57,384 nt of DNA from contig JAAZCE010000029.1 in the NCBI GenBank assembly GCA_012513435.1, positions 1 to 57,384 on the forward strand, in the 5' to 3' direction. Origin of the DNA: Clostridiales bacterium (lineage in GTDB: Bacteria; Bacillota; Clostridia; Peptostreptococcales; Anaerovoracaceae). Numbering within the stretch: the first letter of the stretch is position 1; every line of letters starts with the position of its first letter. The notes under the pieces are model-generated. The model saw only the letters and a program-made list of their open reading frames with translations. It was not told the DNA's origin and searched no databases. A program made the translations under genes and the position numbers. Positions 44,819 through 53,998 of this stretch are shown here, piece by piece.

Positions 44819-45184
44819 ATGTTTATCGTAACTCTCAGCTTATGAAAGCTTATGGTTATTCTAATCATATTGCACCATCCCTTTCTGTCTAATCCTATAC
44901 CGCTTCTCAGTGCTAACCGCTTCCGTTCCTATATTGTGTTGCATATATATCACCATAATTGTAATTATTTTATAATTAATCTTCTGTATTAATCTTTTCC
45001 TGTCCACCAATCACAGACACAATGTCCCTAGTGGCACTCTTCGCTCGTTAGGCATACAATAATTAAAAGTTGTGACTTGTAAAACCGTACCCGAAGTGGT
45101 AGTATGAAAATGCATGTTTGAATGAGCGAGTCGAAGCAAAGTAAAGATAAAAGTGTTCAGAATTTGAAAGTTTAAATAGAATAT

Positions 45185-45261
45185 CGGGATGTGGCTCAGT
45201 TTGGTAGAGCGTTGCGTTCGGGACGCAAAGGCCGCAGGTTCAAATCCTGTCATCCCGACCA
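45185..45261 (+). tRNA. tRNA-Pro (anticodon CGG)
   Basis: A complete cloverleaf can be drawn: acceptor CGGGATG/CATCCCG (perfect), D arm GCTC...GAGC, anticodon stem TTGCG/CGCAA with loop TTCGGGA (anticodon CGG), T arm GCAGG-TTCAAAT-CCTGT, discriminator A and encoded CCA. Its 3' 16 bases recur at 47620-47635. Confidence 0.96.
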
Positions 45262-45263
45262 TA
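45248..45263 (+). repeat. Direct repeat, copy 1 (tRNA-Pro 3' end)
   Basis: TGTCATCCCGACCATA, the last bases of tRNA-Pro plus two. An identical 16-mer occurs at 47620-47635. Such duplications mark integration sites of elements that use tRNA 3' ends. Confidence 0.6.
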
Positions 45264-45513
45264 AAATAAAAAAGCACTTAGCGGGTGTGTTTTTAATGGA
45301 AAAGATTTGAAAAAAGACTGCCTGATTTACGCAGCTTCAGCTGCAATGTATTGACATAGGGCCATATCACCCTACCTCCTTTTGAATCTTTCGCTCCATT
45401 TCCATTACAGAAACTTCCCCGCTACTATGACCTCGGCTGACTTCTCACAGTTCGTTGTTATTACGGCAAATGTGATCGCCTGTGAGACCTCACGGGATAA
45501 GCTCCTCATACTT
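45262..45513 (-). other. Possible mobile-element (group II intron-like) remnant
   Basis: Read on the minus strand, 45505-45408 contains an open stretch translating REVSQAITFAVITTNCEKSA then EVIVAGKFL and a stop. It reminds me of sequence next to group II intron reverse transcriptases in Firmicutes, but no catalytic RNA core or reverse transcriptase is present. Downstream, AAAGGAGG precedes a 12-codon frame (MALCQYIAAEAA). Assignment rests on memory only. Confidence 0.2.
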
Positions 45514-45551
45514 AAAAAGACGTTCCGGGGAAATTTTCCGCAACGTCTTTT
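45514..45551 (-). terminator. Intrinsic terminator of the SulP gene
   Basis: AAAAGACGTT pairs with AACGTCTTTT, enclosing a further partly paired stretch. On the minus strand TTTTT follows. It lies 55 bases past the SulP stop. Confidence 0.85.
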
Positions 45552-45605
45552 GTTTTAGCTTATAAAATCTTTAAGCCTTTATCGTTCTTTGCTTCTCTGC
45601 TTCTT

Positions 45606-47252
45606 TTACATATGCTCCTGCTGAGCTATCACTATAGCCTGCTCTGCGCTCTGGAAGACGTATTGCTCACCAATCAGATCAATCAGACCTCCCTGCTTCA
45701 TCGCCTCCATTACCTTTGGCTGAACACTGGTGAGATATACCTCTGTGTCATGGCCTTCAAGCTCTTCTACCAGCTCAATAAGCGCCTGTATACCAGAAAG
45801 GTCTATGACCGGCACTCCGCGCACTGACAGTATCAGCACCTCCGTCATTTCCTCCTGCTCCGAAAGCTTCTTAACCAGTTTGTCTACCACTGCGAAGAAA
45901 ATAGCCCCCGTAAGGTATGCTATACGCACCTTGCCGGAAACATTGGGGATGTTTATCCCTATATCCTCCAAACGATCCTTTTCTATCTCGCTGACTGTAA
46001 TATCTATGTCTGTAAGCTTTACCAATATCAGGAATGTCGAGAATGCCACCCCTATGATTATCGCCTGCGTCAGGTCAAACACCACCGTTGCGATCATCGT
46101 AATAAGGAATTTCATGATTCCTGACTTAAATTTATGATCAAATATAAAATGAATATTTTTCCAGTCGTTCATGCGCCACGCAGTAACTATGAGAACGCCT
46201 GCAAGTGCCGAAAGTGGTATTGCAGACATTACCGGAGCTAAAACGAACATGGAAAGCAGCAACACCAATGCATGAAAGACTCCTGAAAGCCTGGTCCCGC
46301 ACCCTGCCTTTATTGCAACACTGGTTCTAGCGATAGCCGCTGTAGCGGGTACGCCGCCAAAAAACGGTATAATTATGTTGCCAATGCCCTGCGCAATGAG
46401 CTCCCGATCTGCATTAAGCTCCTCTTTCTTCATTTTCCCTGCCGATGCTCCGCAAAGCAAACTTTCTATCATTCCCAATGCTGCTATAGAAAGCGCGGGA
46501 ACAAACAAATCCCAAAACTTTTCCAGCCCAAGGCCGCCTACAGCCAGACGCTCGTCCAGCAACAGGGTTTTAGGTATCGCCCCCACTACTGCTACATCCA
46601 GCTTCATAAAATAATTGGCCGCGAGCACTATTATAAGTGCCCCTAGCGATGATGGTATCTTGGCATTAAGCTTTTGAGGCCATATCAGCATTATGACAAT
46701 AACTGCCAGGCCTATGCCCATTGTGGCAATATCGGGATGAAAGCCATTAGTAAAATATGATGCTACCTTGGTTATTGCCAGATTTCCTTCAGATGTAACA
46801 CCAAAGAAATTGTCAAGCTGGCCAAGTGCAATTATTATTGCAATACCCGATGTAAATCCGGTGATCACCGAAGACGGTATATAATATATTACTCTCCCCA
46901 GTTTTAAGACCCCTGCTACTATAAGAATTATGCCCGCAAAAAAGCAGGATATCAGTATACCCTGCATCCCGTATTTAGCCGCCAATGTTACAATTATAGC
47001 CGTCATAGCTCCTGTCGGCCCGGATATTTGAAAAGACGCTCCCGAAAAAGCGCTTATCACTATTCCCCCGATTATAGCAGTCACAAGTCCTGCCGCCGCA
47101 GTTGCCCCCGAGCTTACTCCGAAAGCCAGAGCCAGTGGCAGTGCAACAGCCGCAACTGTTATCCCCGACATAATATCTCGCGACAACCGTTTGCCGTTAT
47201 ATCCCTTGAACTCGCTCTTGATATCATTAAAATAGTCTTTAAATAAATTCAT
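45606..47252 (-). CDS. SulP family inorganic anion transporter with STAS domain
   Basis: 548 residues from the ATG at 47252, where CGGAGGAG is well spaced; an ATG ten codons earlier has none. Membrane part with about 12-14 helices: SGITVAAVALPLALAFGVSS, SFQISGPTGAMTAIIVTLAA and ITGFTSGIAIIIALGQL. The cytoplasmic STAS domain (about 430-548) has VIDLSGIQALIELV with the usual phospho-acceptor-type Ser. SulP proteins carry sulfate, bicarbonate or dicarboxylates. It stands alone between tRNA-Pro and a duplicated tRNA end, with its own promoter and terminator, so it may have arrived as a unit. Confidence 0.92.
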   Translation of the reverse strand: MNLFKDYFNDIKSEFKGYNGKRLSRDIMSGITVAAVALPLALAFGVSSGATAAAGLVTAIIGGIVISAFSGASFQISGPTGAMTAIIVTLAAKYGMQGILISCFFAGIILIVAGVLKLGRVIYYIPSSVITGFTSGIAIIIALGQLDNFFGVTSEGNLAITKVASYFTNGFHPDIATMGIGLAVIVIMLIWPQKLNAKIPSSLGALIIVLAANYFMKLDVAVVGAIPKTLLLDERLAVGGLGLEKFWDLFVPALSIAALGMIESLLCGASAGKMKKEELNADRELIAQGIGNIIIPFFGGVPATAAIARTSVAIKAGCGTRLSGVFHALVLLLSMFVLAPVMSAIPLSALAGVLIVTAWRMNDWKNIHFIFDHKFKSGIMKFLITMIATVVFDLTQAIIIGVAFSTFLILVKLTDIDITVSEIEKDRLEDIGINIPNVSGKVRIAYLTGAIFFAVVDKLVKKLSEQEEMTEVLILSVRGVPVIDLSGIQALIELVEELEGHDTEVYLTSVQPKVMEAMKQGGLIDLIGEQYVFQSAEQAIVIAQQEHM

Positions 47253-47290
47253 TGCTCCTCCGATAAAATATAACTGTATCATATTATTTC

Positions 47291-47318
47291 ATTATATCTC
47301 ATCAGAGAAATTCTTCAA
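47291..47318 (-). promoter_or_regulatory. Promoter of the SulP gene
   Basis: TTGAAG (47318-47313) and TATAAT (47296-47291) on the minus strand, 16 bp apart, 39 bases before the ATG. Confidence 0.7.
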
Positions 47319-47440
47319 GGCGGTAAAACCTAATTAGTTTGCTGAATTTATCTTATATTGAATCGGCTTTTTCCATCATATCGATCAGCTCATTGACCAC
47401 TGATGCTAGTATATAAGTATAGACACGAAAAGTTGAACTC

Positions 47441-47483
47441 CTTATAATGAATTTGCATCACAGATGCATAACATCATTATAAG
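47441..47483. repeat. Nested inverted repeats
   Basis: Outer arms CTTATAATGA (47441-47450) and TCATTATAAG (47474-47483) are exact complements. Inside them TGCATC and GATGCA pair around ACA. No T-run and no adjacent gene explain it. Confidence 0.6.
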
Positions 47484-47619
47484 ATTTATAGAAACTGATT
47501 TCCTTAATCGGAATCATGATTTCTCAAAAAACGCAACTTTGATTTCCAAGTGTCCGACAGGTGATGTACCGGACGCCGGCATACTCAAACGTAGGAGTGA
47601 ACCATGAAATGGTGAACGT

Positions 47620-47635
47620 TGTCATCCCGACCATA
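47620..47635 (+). repeat. Direct repeat, copy 2 (tRNA-Pro 3'-end fragment)
   Basis: TGTCATCCCGACCATA, identical to the tRNA-Pro 3' end at 45248-45263, but without the rest of a tRNA upstream. It is the candidate second end of an inserted segment of about 2.4 kb carrying the SulP gene. Confidence 0.6.
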
Positions 47636-47765
47636 TACATGCAACCCACTATAAATCACAACCATGAGTTTTTAAAATTATTTCTCATAAATACACCGTT
47701 TTTTTAGTTTTAAATCAAGAATTGAGGGTTTCCAATAGCCAAACACTGAGTTTTTACAAGGCAAG

Positions 47766-47811
47766 ATATTAAAAGCACCGGTTCTAACAAGTGAACCGGT
47801 GCTTTTAATAT
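47766..47811. terminator. Strong two-way terminator after ribF
   Basis: A perfect 19-bp stem (arm starting ATATTAAAAGCACCGG, 47766-47784, and its complement 47793-47811) with an 8-base loop and A/T ends. It lies 73 bases past the ribF stop and ends the long housekeeping operon. Confidence 0.85.
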
Positions 47812-47883
47812 GTAATCACATAAAAAACTCATGGTGGGGCTGACTCGGACCATCGCATACTCTAGCCTTATTCATTTCGGCAC

Positions 47884-48819
47884 TTACAAAATGCCCTTTT
47901 CCCTATGATAGGCCTTTGCCATTATGCAGTCGCTTTTTATCTGGTCGCTTAGGGCCTGGATGCTGTCGAATTTCTTTTCGAGGCGCGTTCTCTTGATGAA
48001 TTCGACCCTGATGTTCTTGCCGTACAGCTCCTTGTCAAAATTAAAAATATGAGTTTCTACGTTTTTCTTGTATCTGCCTATAGTCGGTTTTACACCTACG
48101 TTGGTGACGCTTGGATATTTAACTCCGTTATAAGTGCAATAGGTTATATAAACTCCGTTTGGAGGCGATGCCATAGTGTCGTCAATCATTACGTTTGATG
48201 TAGGGAATCCTATAGTTCTTCCCAGCTTATTACCGACTACCACCTCGCCGCCTATTTCGTAAGATCTGCCCATGAACTTGCAGCAGCCCTCCATATCTCC
48301 TGCTTCAATAAGTTTGCGAATGTGTGTGCTGCTCACCACGATGCTGTCTATCATGAATGGCTCCTGAACATGTATGCCAAAGCCATGCTTCAGCCCTTCT
48401 CTCATCAGCACTTCAGGCGTTCCCGATGCCTTGTGTCCGAACCTGTAGTTGAATCCGCAGTAGGCTTCTCTTAATTTCAATTTATCTACCAGTATTTCCT
48501 TTACAAACCGTTCCGGCTCCATAATCAATATGTCTCGTGTAAAAGGGATGGTAAACAGGTAGTCGATTCCCATGCTTTCTATTATTTCAGCCTTCTCTTC
48601 AGGATAAAGAATATTCTTCACCTGAGGAGTGTCCTTCAGCAAAGTCCTGGTATGATTTGAAAATGTAAATACGGCACTTTTCAGCCCTGCATCCTTGGCG
48701 CTGCTGACAGTCCTGCCTATTATCTCCTGATGGCCTCTATGAATTCCATCAAAATTCCCAAGAGCTACCACCGTGTTTTCATTTATAAATATTTCTTCCA
48801 GTGAATTAAATATTTTCAT
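47884..48819 (-). CDS. ribF: Bifunctional riboflavin kinase/FAD synthetase
   Basis: 311 residues. The N-terminal nucleotidyltransferase part has ALGNFDGIHRGHQEI (HxGH-like) and the ISSTxIR-type motif SSTHIRKLIEAGDM. The C-terminal riboflavin kinase part has GRTIGFPTSNVMID, NGVYITY and VGVKPTIG. It turns riboflavin into FMN and then FAD. The start overlaps truB by 14 bases. Last gene of the rimP-nusA-infB operon. Confidence 0.96.
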   Translation of the reverse strand: MKIFNSLEEIFINENTVVALGNFDGIHRGHQEIIGRTVSSAKDAGLKSAVFTFSNHTRTLLKDTPQVKNILYPEEKAEIIESMGIDYLFTIPFTRDILIMEPERFVKEILVDKLKLREAYCGFNYRFGHKASGTPEVLMREGLKHGFGIHVQEPFMIDSIVVSSTHIRKLIEAGDMEGCCKFMGRSYEIGGEVVVGNKLGRTIGFPTSNVMIDDTMASPPNGVYITYCTYNGVKYPSVTNVGVKPTIGRYKKNVETHIFNFDKELYGKNIRVEFIKRTRLEKKFDSIQALSDQIKSDCIMAKAYHREKGIL

Positions 48820-49792
48820 TTACTCTCTCCGCAGCAAAAATCTTATCAGCCTTTAACAGCCTGTTATCCTCGTCTAAATATCCTGTTCCCAAAAAACGCC
48901 TCTCATTCTCACCATGCAATTGGGTATCCCTTTCGTATACCTTGTATATGTTGCTATAGGAAATGCCTCGTTTGTTCTTCACGTCTCCGGAATATGCCGG
49001 AGCTACTGGCACCTTGAACTGGCCGTAGCGAATACTGTTGCCCCTGGCAAAGTATCTGGCCCTGTCACGGCTCATTTCAATGATTCCAAAATGAACAAGA
49101 GGCCTGTCCGTAGGTATGAGCATCTTCTCTATTTCGAATTCGCTCATAGTCTTAAGCTCCTCAGGGCTAAGGGCACCTGATAAATCAAATATACCGCTAG
49201 ACATTCTCTTCAGCGCACACAGCGTCCCTCCGCACCCAAGGCGGTCTCCCAAATCGCTGCAGATAGTCCTTACATAAGTCCCCTTGGAACATTCTATATC
49301 AAAGGTTACCTCCTTTGATTCCATATCCATGGAAATTATGTCGATTCTTCTGATATGAACCTGCCTGGGGGCAATCTCTACTTCCTTGCCGGCTCTGGCA
49401 TACTCATACAGCTTTTTGCCTTTGTGCTTTATTGCCGAATACTTGGGAGGTGTCTGACTAATATCTCCTGCAAAAAAATCCAGTGCATATATTATATCAT
49501 CTCTCGTGATATTCGCAGTTTCGTGAAGGGCCGTGACCTCTCCCCATATATCCTGGGTATCCGTCTCAACTCCCAGCCTTGCACTGCACCTGTATGTTTT
49601 GTAGTCCAAATCAAGATATTCCATTATTCTGGTAGCCTTGCCAATAAAAACAGGGAGCATCCCCTCCGCCATAGGGTCTAGTGTTCCTCCGTGTCCTGTT
49701 TTCATATTGCCTACCGCTCTGCGACACACTGCAACACAGTCGTGTGATGTCCAATTTTGTGGCTTATCTATTATTAATATGCCGTCCTTCAT
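48806..49792 (-). CDS. truB: tRNA pseudouridine(55) synthase TruB
   Basis: 328 residues. Catalytic Asp39 lies in GHGGTLDPMAEGMLPV, and KPQNWTSHDCV and YKTYRCSARLG are family motifs. GTYVRTICSDLG forms part of the active site. It makes pseudouridine 55 in the T arm of tRNAs. The C-terminal region is longer than minimal TruB (about 80 residues after the core, with ARYFARGNSIRYG suggesting a PUA-like domain). Confidence 0.96.
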   Translation of the reverse strand: MKDGILIIDKPQNWTSHDCVAVCRRAVGNMKTGHGGTLDPMAEGMLPVFIGKATRIMEYLDLDYKTYRCSARLGVETDTQDIWGEVTALHETANITRDDIIYALDFFAGDISQTPPKYSAIKHKGKKLYEYARAGKEVEIAPRQVHIRRIDIISMDMESKEVTFDIECSKGTYVRTICSDLGDRLGCGGTLCALKRMSSGIFDLSGALSPEELKTMSEFEIEKMLIPTDRPLVHFGIIEMSRDRARYFARGNSIRYGQFKVPVAPAYSGDVKNKRGISYSNIYKVYERDTQLHGENERRFLGTGYLDEDNRLLKADKIFAAERVNENI

Positions 49793-49810
49793 TTTAAATT
49801 CCTTGTGCTT

Positions 49811-50779
49811 TCAGCCTTCTAAATTCTTTATTATTTCAGTCTTCAATTTTTCTACTGCGTCTGCCAAAGGCATATTCAAGGTGCATCCTGCTGCCTTAAC
49901 ATGGCCTCCCCCGCCAAATGTCATGGCAATCTCGTCTACCCTGCCGTAGGATTTTGCTCTCAGGCTTGCCTTTACGACATCGCCCTTTTCCTTCAAGAAT
50001 CCGGCTATTTCAACGCCCTCTATGTTTCGCAAAATATCCACCATGTTATCGGCATCTTCCAGAGATGCTCCTGCTTCCTTGAGCATTTCGGCCGACACAT
50101 ACCCTACCGCACCCTTTCCATCCGCTACGAGTTCCACTGTATTCAGGAATCTTCTCTCTATTTCTATTCTGTCCCATCTTATGTTCTGGTACAGCTTCAC
50201 CATGATACCCATATGGTCTATATCCGCTTCAAGTAATTGAGCGGCTATCATATGAGTCTCCGGCGTTGTGTTTGAATACTGGAAACAGCCAGTGTCGGTA
50301 ACCAATCCCACATAAAGATGCTCTGCTATTGACCGAGTTATTTCAACATCGGAAGCCTTTAACATCTTGTATATTATCTGTGCTGTGGCTGCTTCCTCGT
50401 CATCGATATAATAGTAGTCTCCCAGACCCTCCGAAGTAGCATGATGGTCTATGCATATTCTGGTCTTCCCTTTGTTAAAAACCGAAGCTCTAGCCGGAAA
50501 TCTGGTTTCCTCACTACAGTCCACGCATACACAAACATCCGGTGCATTTATTGCATCGGCATTTTGTGTACAGCACTCTTTGTCAACGAAATCTATATAG
50601 TGAGGCACTTTTTCTTCCATCAGGACTACGGAATCTTTTCCTCTTTGCCGCAAAGCAAGGCAGAGAGATATTGCTGAGCCCAATGCATCACCGTCCGGGT
50701 TTAAATGAGGGAATATCACTATGCTTTTCGCTTCCAGCAGGATACTCCCTATTTCTTTTAATGAAGCGTTGTTTTTCAC
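49811..50779 (-). CDS. nrnA: DHH-family bifunctional oligoribonuclease/PAP phosphatase
   Basis: 322 residues. DHH phosphoesterase: FPHLNPDGDALGSAI, VCVDCSEETRF and CIDHHATSEGLGDYYYIDDE are the metal motifs. The C-terminal DHHA1 domain ends with TFGGGGHVKAAG. NrnA degrades very short RNAs and hydrolyses 3'-phosphoadenosine 5'-phosphate. Its start overlaps rbfA by 4 bases, the usual clostridial order. Confidence 0.94.
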   Translation of the reverse strand: MKNNASLKEIGSILLEAKSIVIFPHLNPDGDALGSAISLCLALRQRGKDSVVLMEEKVPHYIDFVDKECCTQNADAINAPDVCVCVDCSEETRFPARASVFNKGKTRICIDHHATSEGLGDYYYIDDEEAATAQIIYKMLKASDVEITRSIAEHLYVGLVTDTGCFQYSNTTPETHMIAAQLLEADIDHMGIMVKLYQNIRWDRIEIERRFLNTVELVADGKGAVGYVSAEMLKEAGASLEDADNMVDILRNIEGVEIAGFLKEKGDVVKASLRAKSYGRVDEIAMTFGGGGHVKAAGCTLNMPLADAVEKLKTEIIKNLEG

Positions 50780-51168
50780 TGCTCGTCTTCCTCGTCGTGG
50801 TCGATGTCAAGCGTATTTATTATCTTGGATATATGTCTTCCGTATTCCATAGATTTATCAATTTTAAAAATCAGGTCAGGCACATGTCTAAGCTTTACTT
50901 GTCTTCCTATCTCCTTGCGAATTAGTCCCTTGGCATGCTTCATAGCTTCAAGAACTTCAAGCTGTTCCGCTTCTGCCGTCTCTGCCCCGGGATTTGTTTC
51001 AAGCACCGAAAGGAAAACGGTGGCATAGCTTCCGTCGCTAGTAACCTCCACTGCCGTCACGCTTATCATTGCGTCTAATCGAGGATCCTTCAGTTCTCTA
51101 AGCAACAAATTGCTTATTATTTTTTTTATTTCTTCTCCGAGCCTTCCCTGTCTATATCCTTTGCCCAT
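50776..51168 (-). CDS. rbfA: Ribosome-binding factor A
   Basis: 130 residues with the single KH-like fold: QGRLGEEIKKIISNLLLREL, ISVTAVEVTSDGSYATVFLS and LRHVPDLIFKIDKSMEYGRH. The tail is acidic (DIDHDEEDEQ). It matures the 30S subunit at the 16S 5' helix. It starts 2 bases after the infB stop. Confidence 0.95.
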   Translation of the reverse strand: MGKGYRQGRLGEEIKKIISNLLLRELKDPRLDAMISVTAVEVTSDGSYATVFLSVLETNPGAETAEAEQLEVLEAMKHAKGLIRKEIGRQVKLRHVPDLIFKIDKSMEYGRHISKIINTLDIDHDEEDEQ

Positions 51169-51170
51169 TA

Positions 51171-53984
51171 TTAATCCCTCTTAATTTCCTCCATAGTGAA
51201 GCATTCGATGACATCGCCCTCTTTGATGTCGTTGTAATTCTCAATGCCTATACCACACTCATATCCTTGAGCAACTTCCTTGGCATCGTCCTTGAATCTC
51301 TTAAGTGACGATATCTTGCCTTCATGTATCACTATGCCGTCTCTTACTAGTCTAATCTGTTCATTACGAACGACCTTACCGTCTGTAACATATGCACCAC
51401 CTACAATTCCCACTCCCGGAACCTTGAAGGTGTTTCTAATCTCAACTGTGCCCAATACGGCCTCTCTGAATTCAGGGTCAAGCATACCCTTCATAGCGTT
51501 TTCAACATCGTCTATTATGTCATATATTACTCTATAGGTTCTTATCTGTATGCTTTCTCTTTCTGCAATGGCTGCTACAGAAGTGCTAGGCCTTACATTG
51601 AATCCAATGATTACGGAACCTGATGTTCCTGCAAGCATAATATCCGACTCATTTACCGTTCCTACTCCTGTATGGACTATCTTAACTCTAACCTTGTCGT
51701 TTGAAAGCTTCTCAAGGGACGATACTATAGCTCCTACGGAACCTTGAACGTCTCCCTTGACTATAAGGTTAAGCTCCTTGACTTGGCCTTCCTGTATATG
51801 GCTGAACAATTCTTCCAAGGTAGTACTGGAATTTCTGGCCATGACCTCTTCTCTCTGCTTAATCTGTCTGTTCTCTGCAATTTCCTTAGCCTGACTAGCA
51901 TCCTTGACTGCGTTGAACACATCTCCTGCATGAGGAACATCTGTAAGCCCTAAAACTTCAACAGCTGTCGCCGGTCCAGCGGAACGTATCTTTTCACCCT
52001 TGTGATTGGTCATAAGCCTTATCCTGCCAGAGGAGGTTCCTGCAACAATGCTCATCCCCGACTTAAGTGTACCGTTTAATACTAACAAGCTGGCAACAGG
52101 ACCCTTAGCCTTGTCAAGTCTTGCCTCAAGAACCGTACCAAGAGCAAGCCTTTCGGGATTTGCCTTTAATTCCAGAACCTCTGCTTGAAGAAGTATCATT
52201 TCCAACAAATTTACGATACCATCTCCCGTCTTGGCTGATACAGGAACGGAGATAACATCTCCTCCCCAGTCCTCAACGAGAACGCCCTTGTCTGCCAGGT
52301 CCTTCTTTACTACGTCGGGATTGGCTCCCGGCTTATCCATCTTATTGATGGCAACAATAATAGGAACCCCTGCAGCCTTGGCATGACTGATGGACTCAAC
52401 TGTCTGCGGCTTAACGCTGTCATCGGCAGCAACTACAAGAACAGCTATATCCGTGGAATGTGCGCCTCTGGCTCTCATGGCCGTGAAGGCCTCATGTCCC
52501 GGAGTATCCAAAAATACTATCTTCTGCCCTTTTATCTCGACCTCGGAAGCACCTATATGCTGGGTGATACCGCCTGATTCCGATGCGGTAACATTCGTCT
52601 TTCTTATTGCATCCAAAAGGGATGTTTTACCGTGGGCTACGTGACCCATTACAGTGATGATCGGTGCTCTGTGAATGAGATCCTCTTCACTGTCTTCAAA
52701 GGTTTCTATTCCTTCTTCTTCTATTTTTTCCTTAACCTTGCCTATGACAACTTGTATGCCTAATTCTTCGGCAAGAAGTAGAACCGTATCCTCATCCAGA
52801 TTCTGGTTAACGTTAGCCATAACCCCCAGCCTCATAAGAGACATTATTATTCTAGACGCAGTAGTCTTGGTCTGTTCTGCAAAACCTGCAACCGTAATAG
52901 GCACATTCACCTGAACTGTTCCTACAGGCAATGCTACTTCTTCAACCTCAGGCTCGATTATCGGTTTTGGCTTGTAATGTTTCTTGTTCCTAACCTGCTT
53001 TTCCAAAGACCTCGGCGGCATAGCAGCTCTTCCTGGCTTCTTCCCACCTCTTTCCAGCTTGTTGAATTTGTCGTGACCCTTATCCTTGACCTTTTTCTCG
53101 CCTCTGTGAGAAGTTGGCTTCGTTGCTATTACCGCAGGCGTAGCTCCGTCCTTTTTAGGAGGGCGCGCAGACCTTTCTCCTCTTTCGGGTTGCGTGCCTC
53201 TGCCCTGCTGTTCTGTTCTCTTCGGCCTTCTATCCGGACTGCTGCTGTCTCTCTTTTCACCAGGTCTTCTCTCGTATGGCTTCTTTGATGCAGGTCTCTT
53301 TTCGGAAGCTCTCTTTTCAGCCGCTTTCTTTTCCTCTGCCTTCCTCGCTGCAGCTCTCTTTTCGGCAGCCTCTGCTTCCTCTCTTCTTACATCCTCGGCT
53401 CTCTTTATGACTTTCAACCCACTTCTGCGCCTAGGCTCTTCCTTTTTCACAGGTTCCTGCTTCACGGGCTCCTTCTTTACGGTCTCTATCTTTTCAGCCA
53501 CCTTTGCAGGAGCTTTAGCAGCGACCTTCTTTTCGCCCTTTTCTTCCACCTTTTCACCAGCCAGCCTCTTTTCCAGCATGGCTTTAGATACAACCGATTT
53601 GCCGTCCGGCGTCTTCGGTCTTTCTTCAACCTCCTTAGGCACTATAGGCTTCCCCGTAGGAACCTTTGCCGCAGACGTTCTCGTGGAGGTCTTAGCTGCA
53701 GGCTTTGCTGTCTTTCTTATTTCAGGCAAAGTAATGTTAGCAGCCTTTACCGTAACCTTAGGCTCACCCTCCTTCTTTTCCTTTTCGGATTTTTTGGTTT
53801 TCGCCCTTACCACCTTTGTTTCAGCATGAGCCACGCTTCTCAAAATAGTATTTCTCACAGCTGCCACGTCAATCTCGGACATCTCGTCGCTGATTTTTGA
53901 TACTTTTATTCCCATGGATTTAGCCTTTTCCAGAACTTCCTTTCCGGTCAGGCTAAGCTCTGTAGCCAATTCTTTTATTTTCAT
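51171..53984 (-). CDS. infB: Translation initiation factor IF-2
   Basis: 937 residues from the ATG at 53984 (AGGAGG eight bases upstream; a GTG two codons earlier is too close). IF2N domain ([20 protein letters not shown]), then about 300 residues rich in Lys, Arg, Ala, Glu and Pro, a second IF2N-like region, the G domain and domains II-IV. It carries initiator tRNA to the 30S and hydrolyses GTP. G3 (DTPGHEAF), G4 (NKMD) and G5 (SAKTG) are normal, but the P-loop reads GHVAHGKT. Ala450 replaces the Asp that is nearly universal in translational GTPases. The codon is GCC (52635-52637 on the plus strand as ggc). Confidence 0.96.
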   Translation of the reverse strand: MKIKELATELSLTGKEVLEKAKSMGIKVSKISDEMSEIDVAAVRNTILRSVAHAETKVVRAKTKKSEKEKKEGEPKVTVKAANITLPEIRKTAKPAAKTSTRTSAAKVPTGKPIVPKEVEERPKTPDGKSVVSKAMLEKRLAGEKVEEKGEKKVAAKAPAKVAEKIETVKKEPVKQEPVKKEEPRRRSGLKVIKRAEDVRREEAEAAEKRAAARKAEEKKAAEKRASEKRPASKKPYERRPGEKRDSSSPDRRPKRTEQQGRGTQPERGERSARPPKKDGATPAVIATKPTSHRGEKKVKDKGHDKFNKLERGGKKPGRAAMPPRSLEKQVRNKKHYKPKPIIEPEVEEVALPVGTVQVNVPITVAGFAEQTKTTASRIIMSLMRLGVMANVNQNLDEDTVLLLAEELGIQVVIGKVKEKIEEEGIETFEDSEEDLIHRAPIITVMGHVAHGKTSLLDAIRKTNVTASESGGITQHIGASEVEIKGQKIVFLDTPGHEAFTAMRARGAHSTDIAVLVVAADDSVKPQTVESISHAKAAGVPIIVAINKMDKPGANPDVVKKDLADKGVLVEDWGGDVISVPVSAKTGDGIVNLLEMILLQAEVLELKANPERLALGTVLEARLDKAKGPVASLLVLNGTLKSGMSIVAGTSSGRIRLMTNHKGEKIRSAGPATAVEVLGLTDVPHAGDVFNAVKDASQAKEIAENRQIKQREEVMARNSSTTLEELFSHIQEGQVKELNLIVKGDVQGSVGAIVSSLEKLSNDKVRVKIVHTGVGTVNESDIMLAGTSGSVIIGFNVRPSTSVAAIAERESIQIRTYRVIYDIIDDVENAMKGMLDPEFREAVLGTVEIRNTFKVPGVGIVGGAYVTDGKVVRNEQIRLVRDGIVIHEGKISSLKRFKDDAKEVAQGYECGIGIENYNDIKEGDVIECFTMEEIKRD

Positions 53985-53998
53985 ACGCACTTCCTCCT

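Larger units (their letters stand above)
44511..45184. other. AT-rich intergenic region between tetR and tRNA-Pro
   Basis: It contains the tetR upstream dyad (44630-44665) and the candidate small RNA (44704-44818), described separately. From about 44820 to 45184 I see no convincing frame or structure. A TTGAAT/TAAAGA pair with an 18-bp spacer just before the tRNA could be its promoter. Confidence 0.4.
47319..47765. other. Intergenic region with hairpins and a gene-tail remnant
   Basis: Minus-strand 47425-47357 reads VYTYILASVVNELIDMMEKA before a stop, a possible tail of a lost gene. It is followed by a nested hairpin, a copy of the tRNA-Pro 3' end and copies of TGAGTTTTTA at 47665 and 47747, with an inverted copy past the ribF terminator at 47822. 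No complete gene is visible. Confidence 0.4.

Noticed and set aside
45011-45277. Minus-strand frame with MTGFEPAAFASRTQRSTKLS
   Set aside because: This is the antisense translation of the tRNA-Pro gene and its flank. The same kind of peptide is a well-known false gene beside tRNAs.
53194-53829. Plus-strand frame of about 210 codons rich in Ser, Phe and Leu
   Set aside because: Antisense to the Lys/Glu/Ala-rich linker of IF-2; the low-complexity coding strand suppresses stops on the other.
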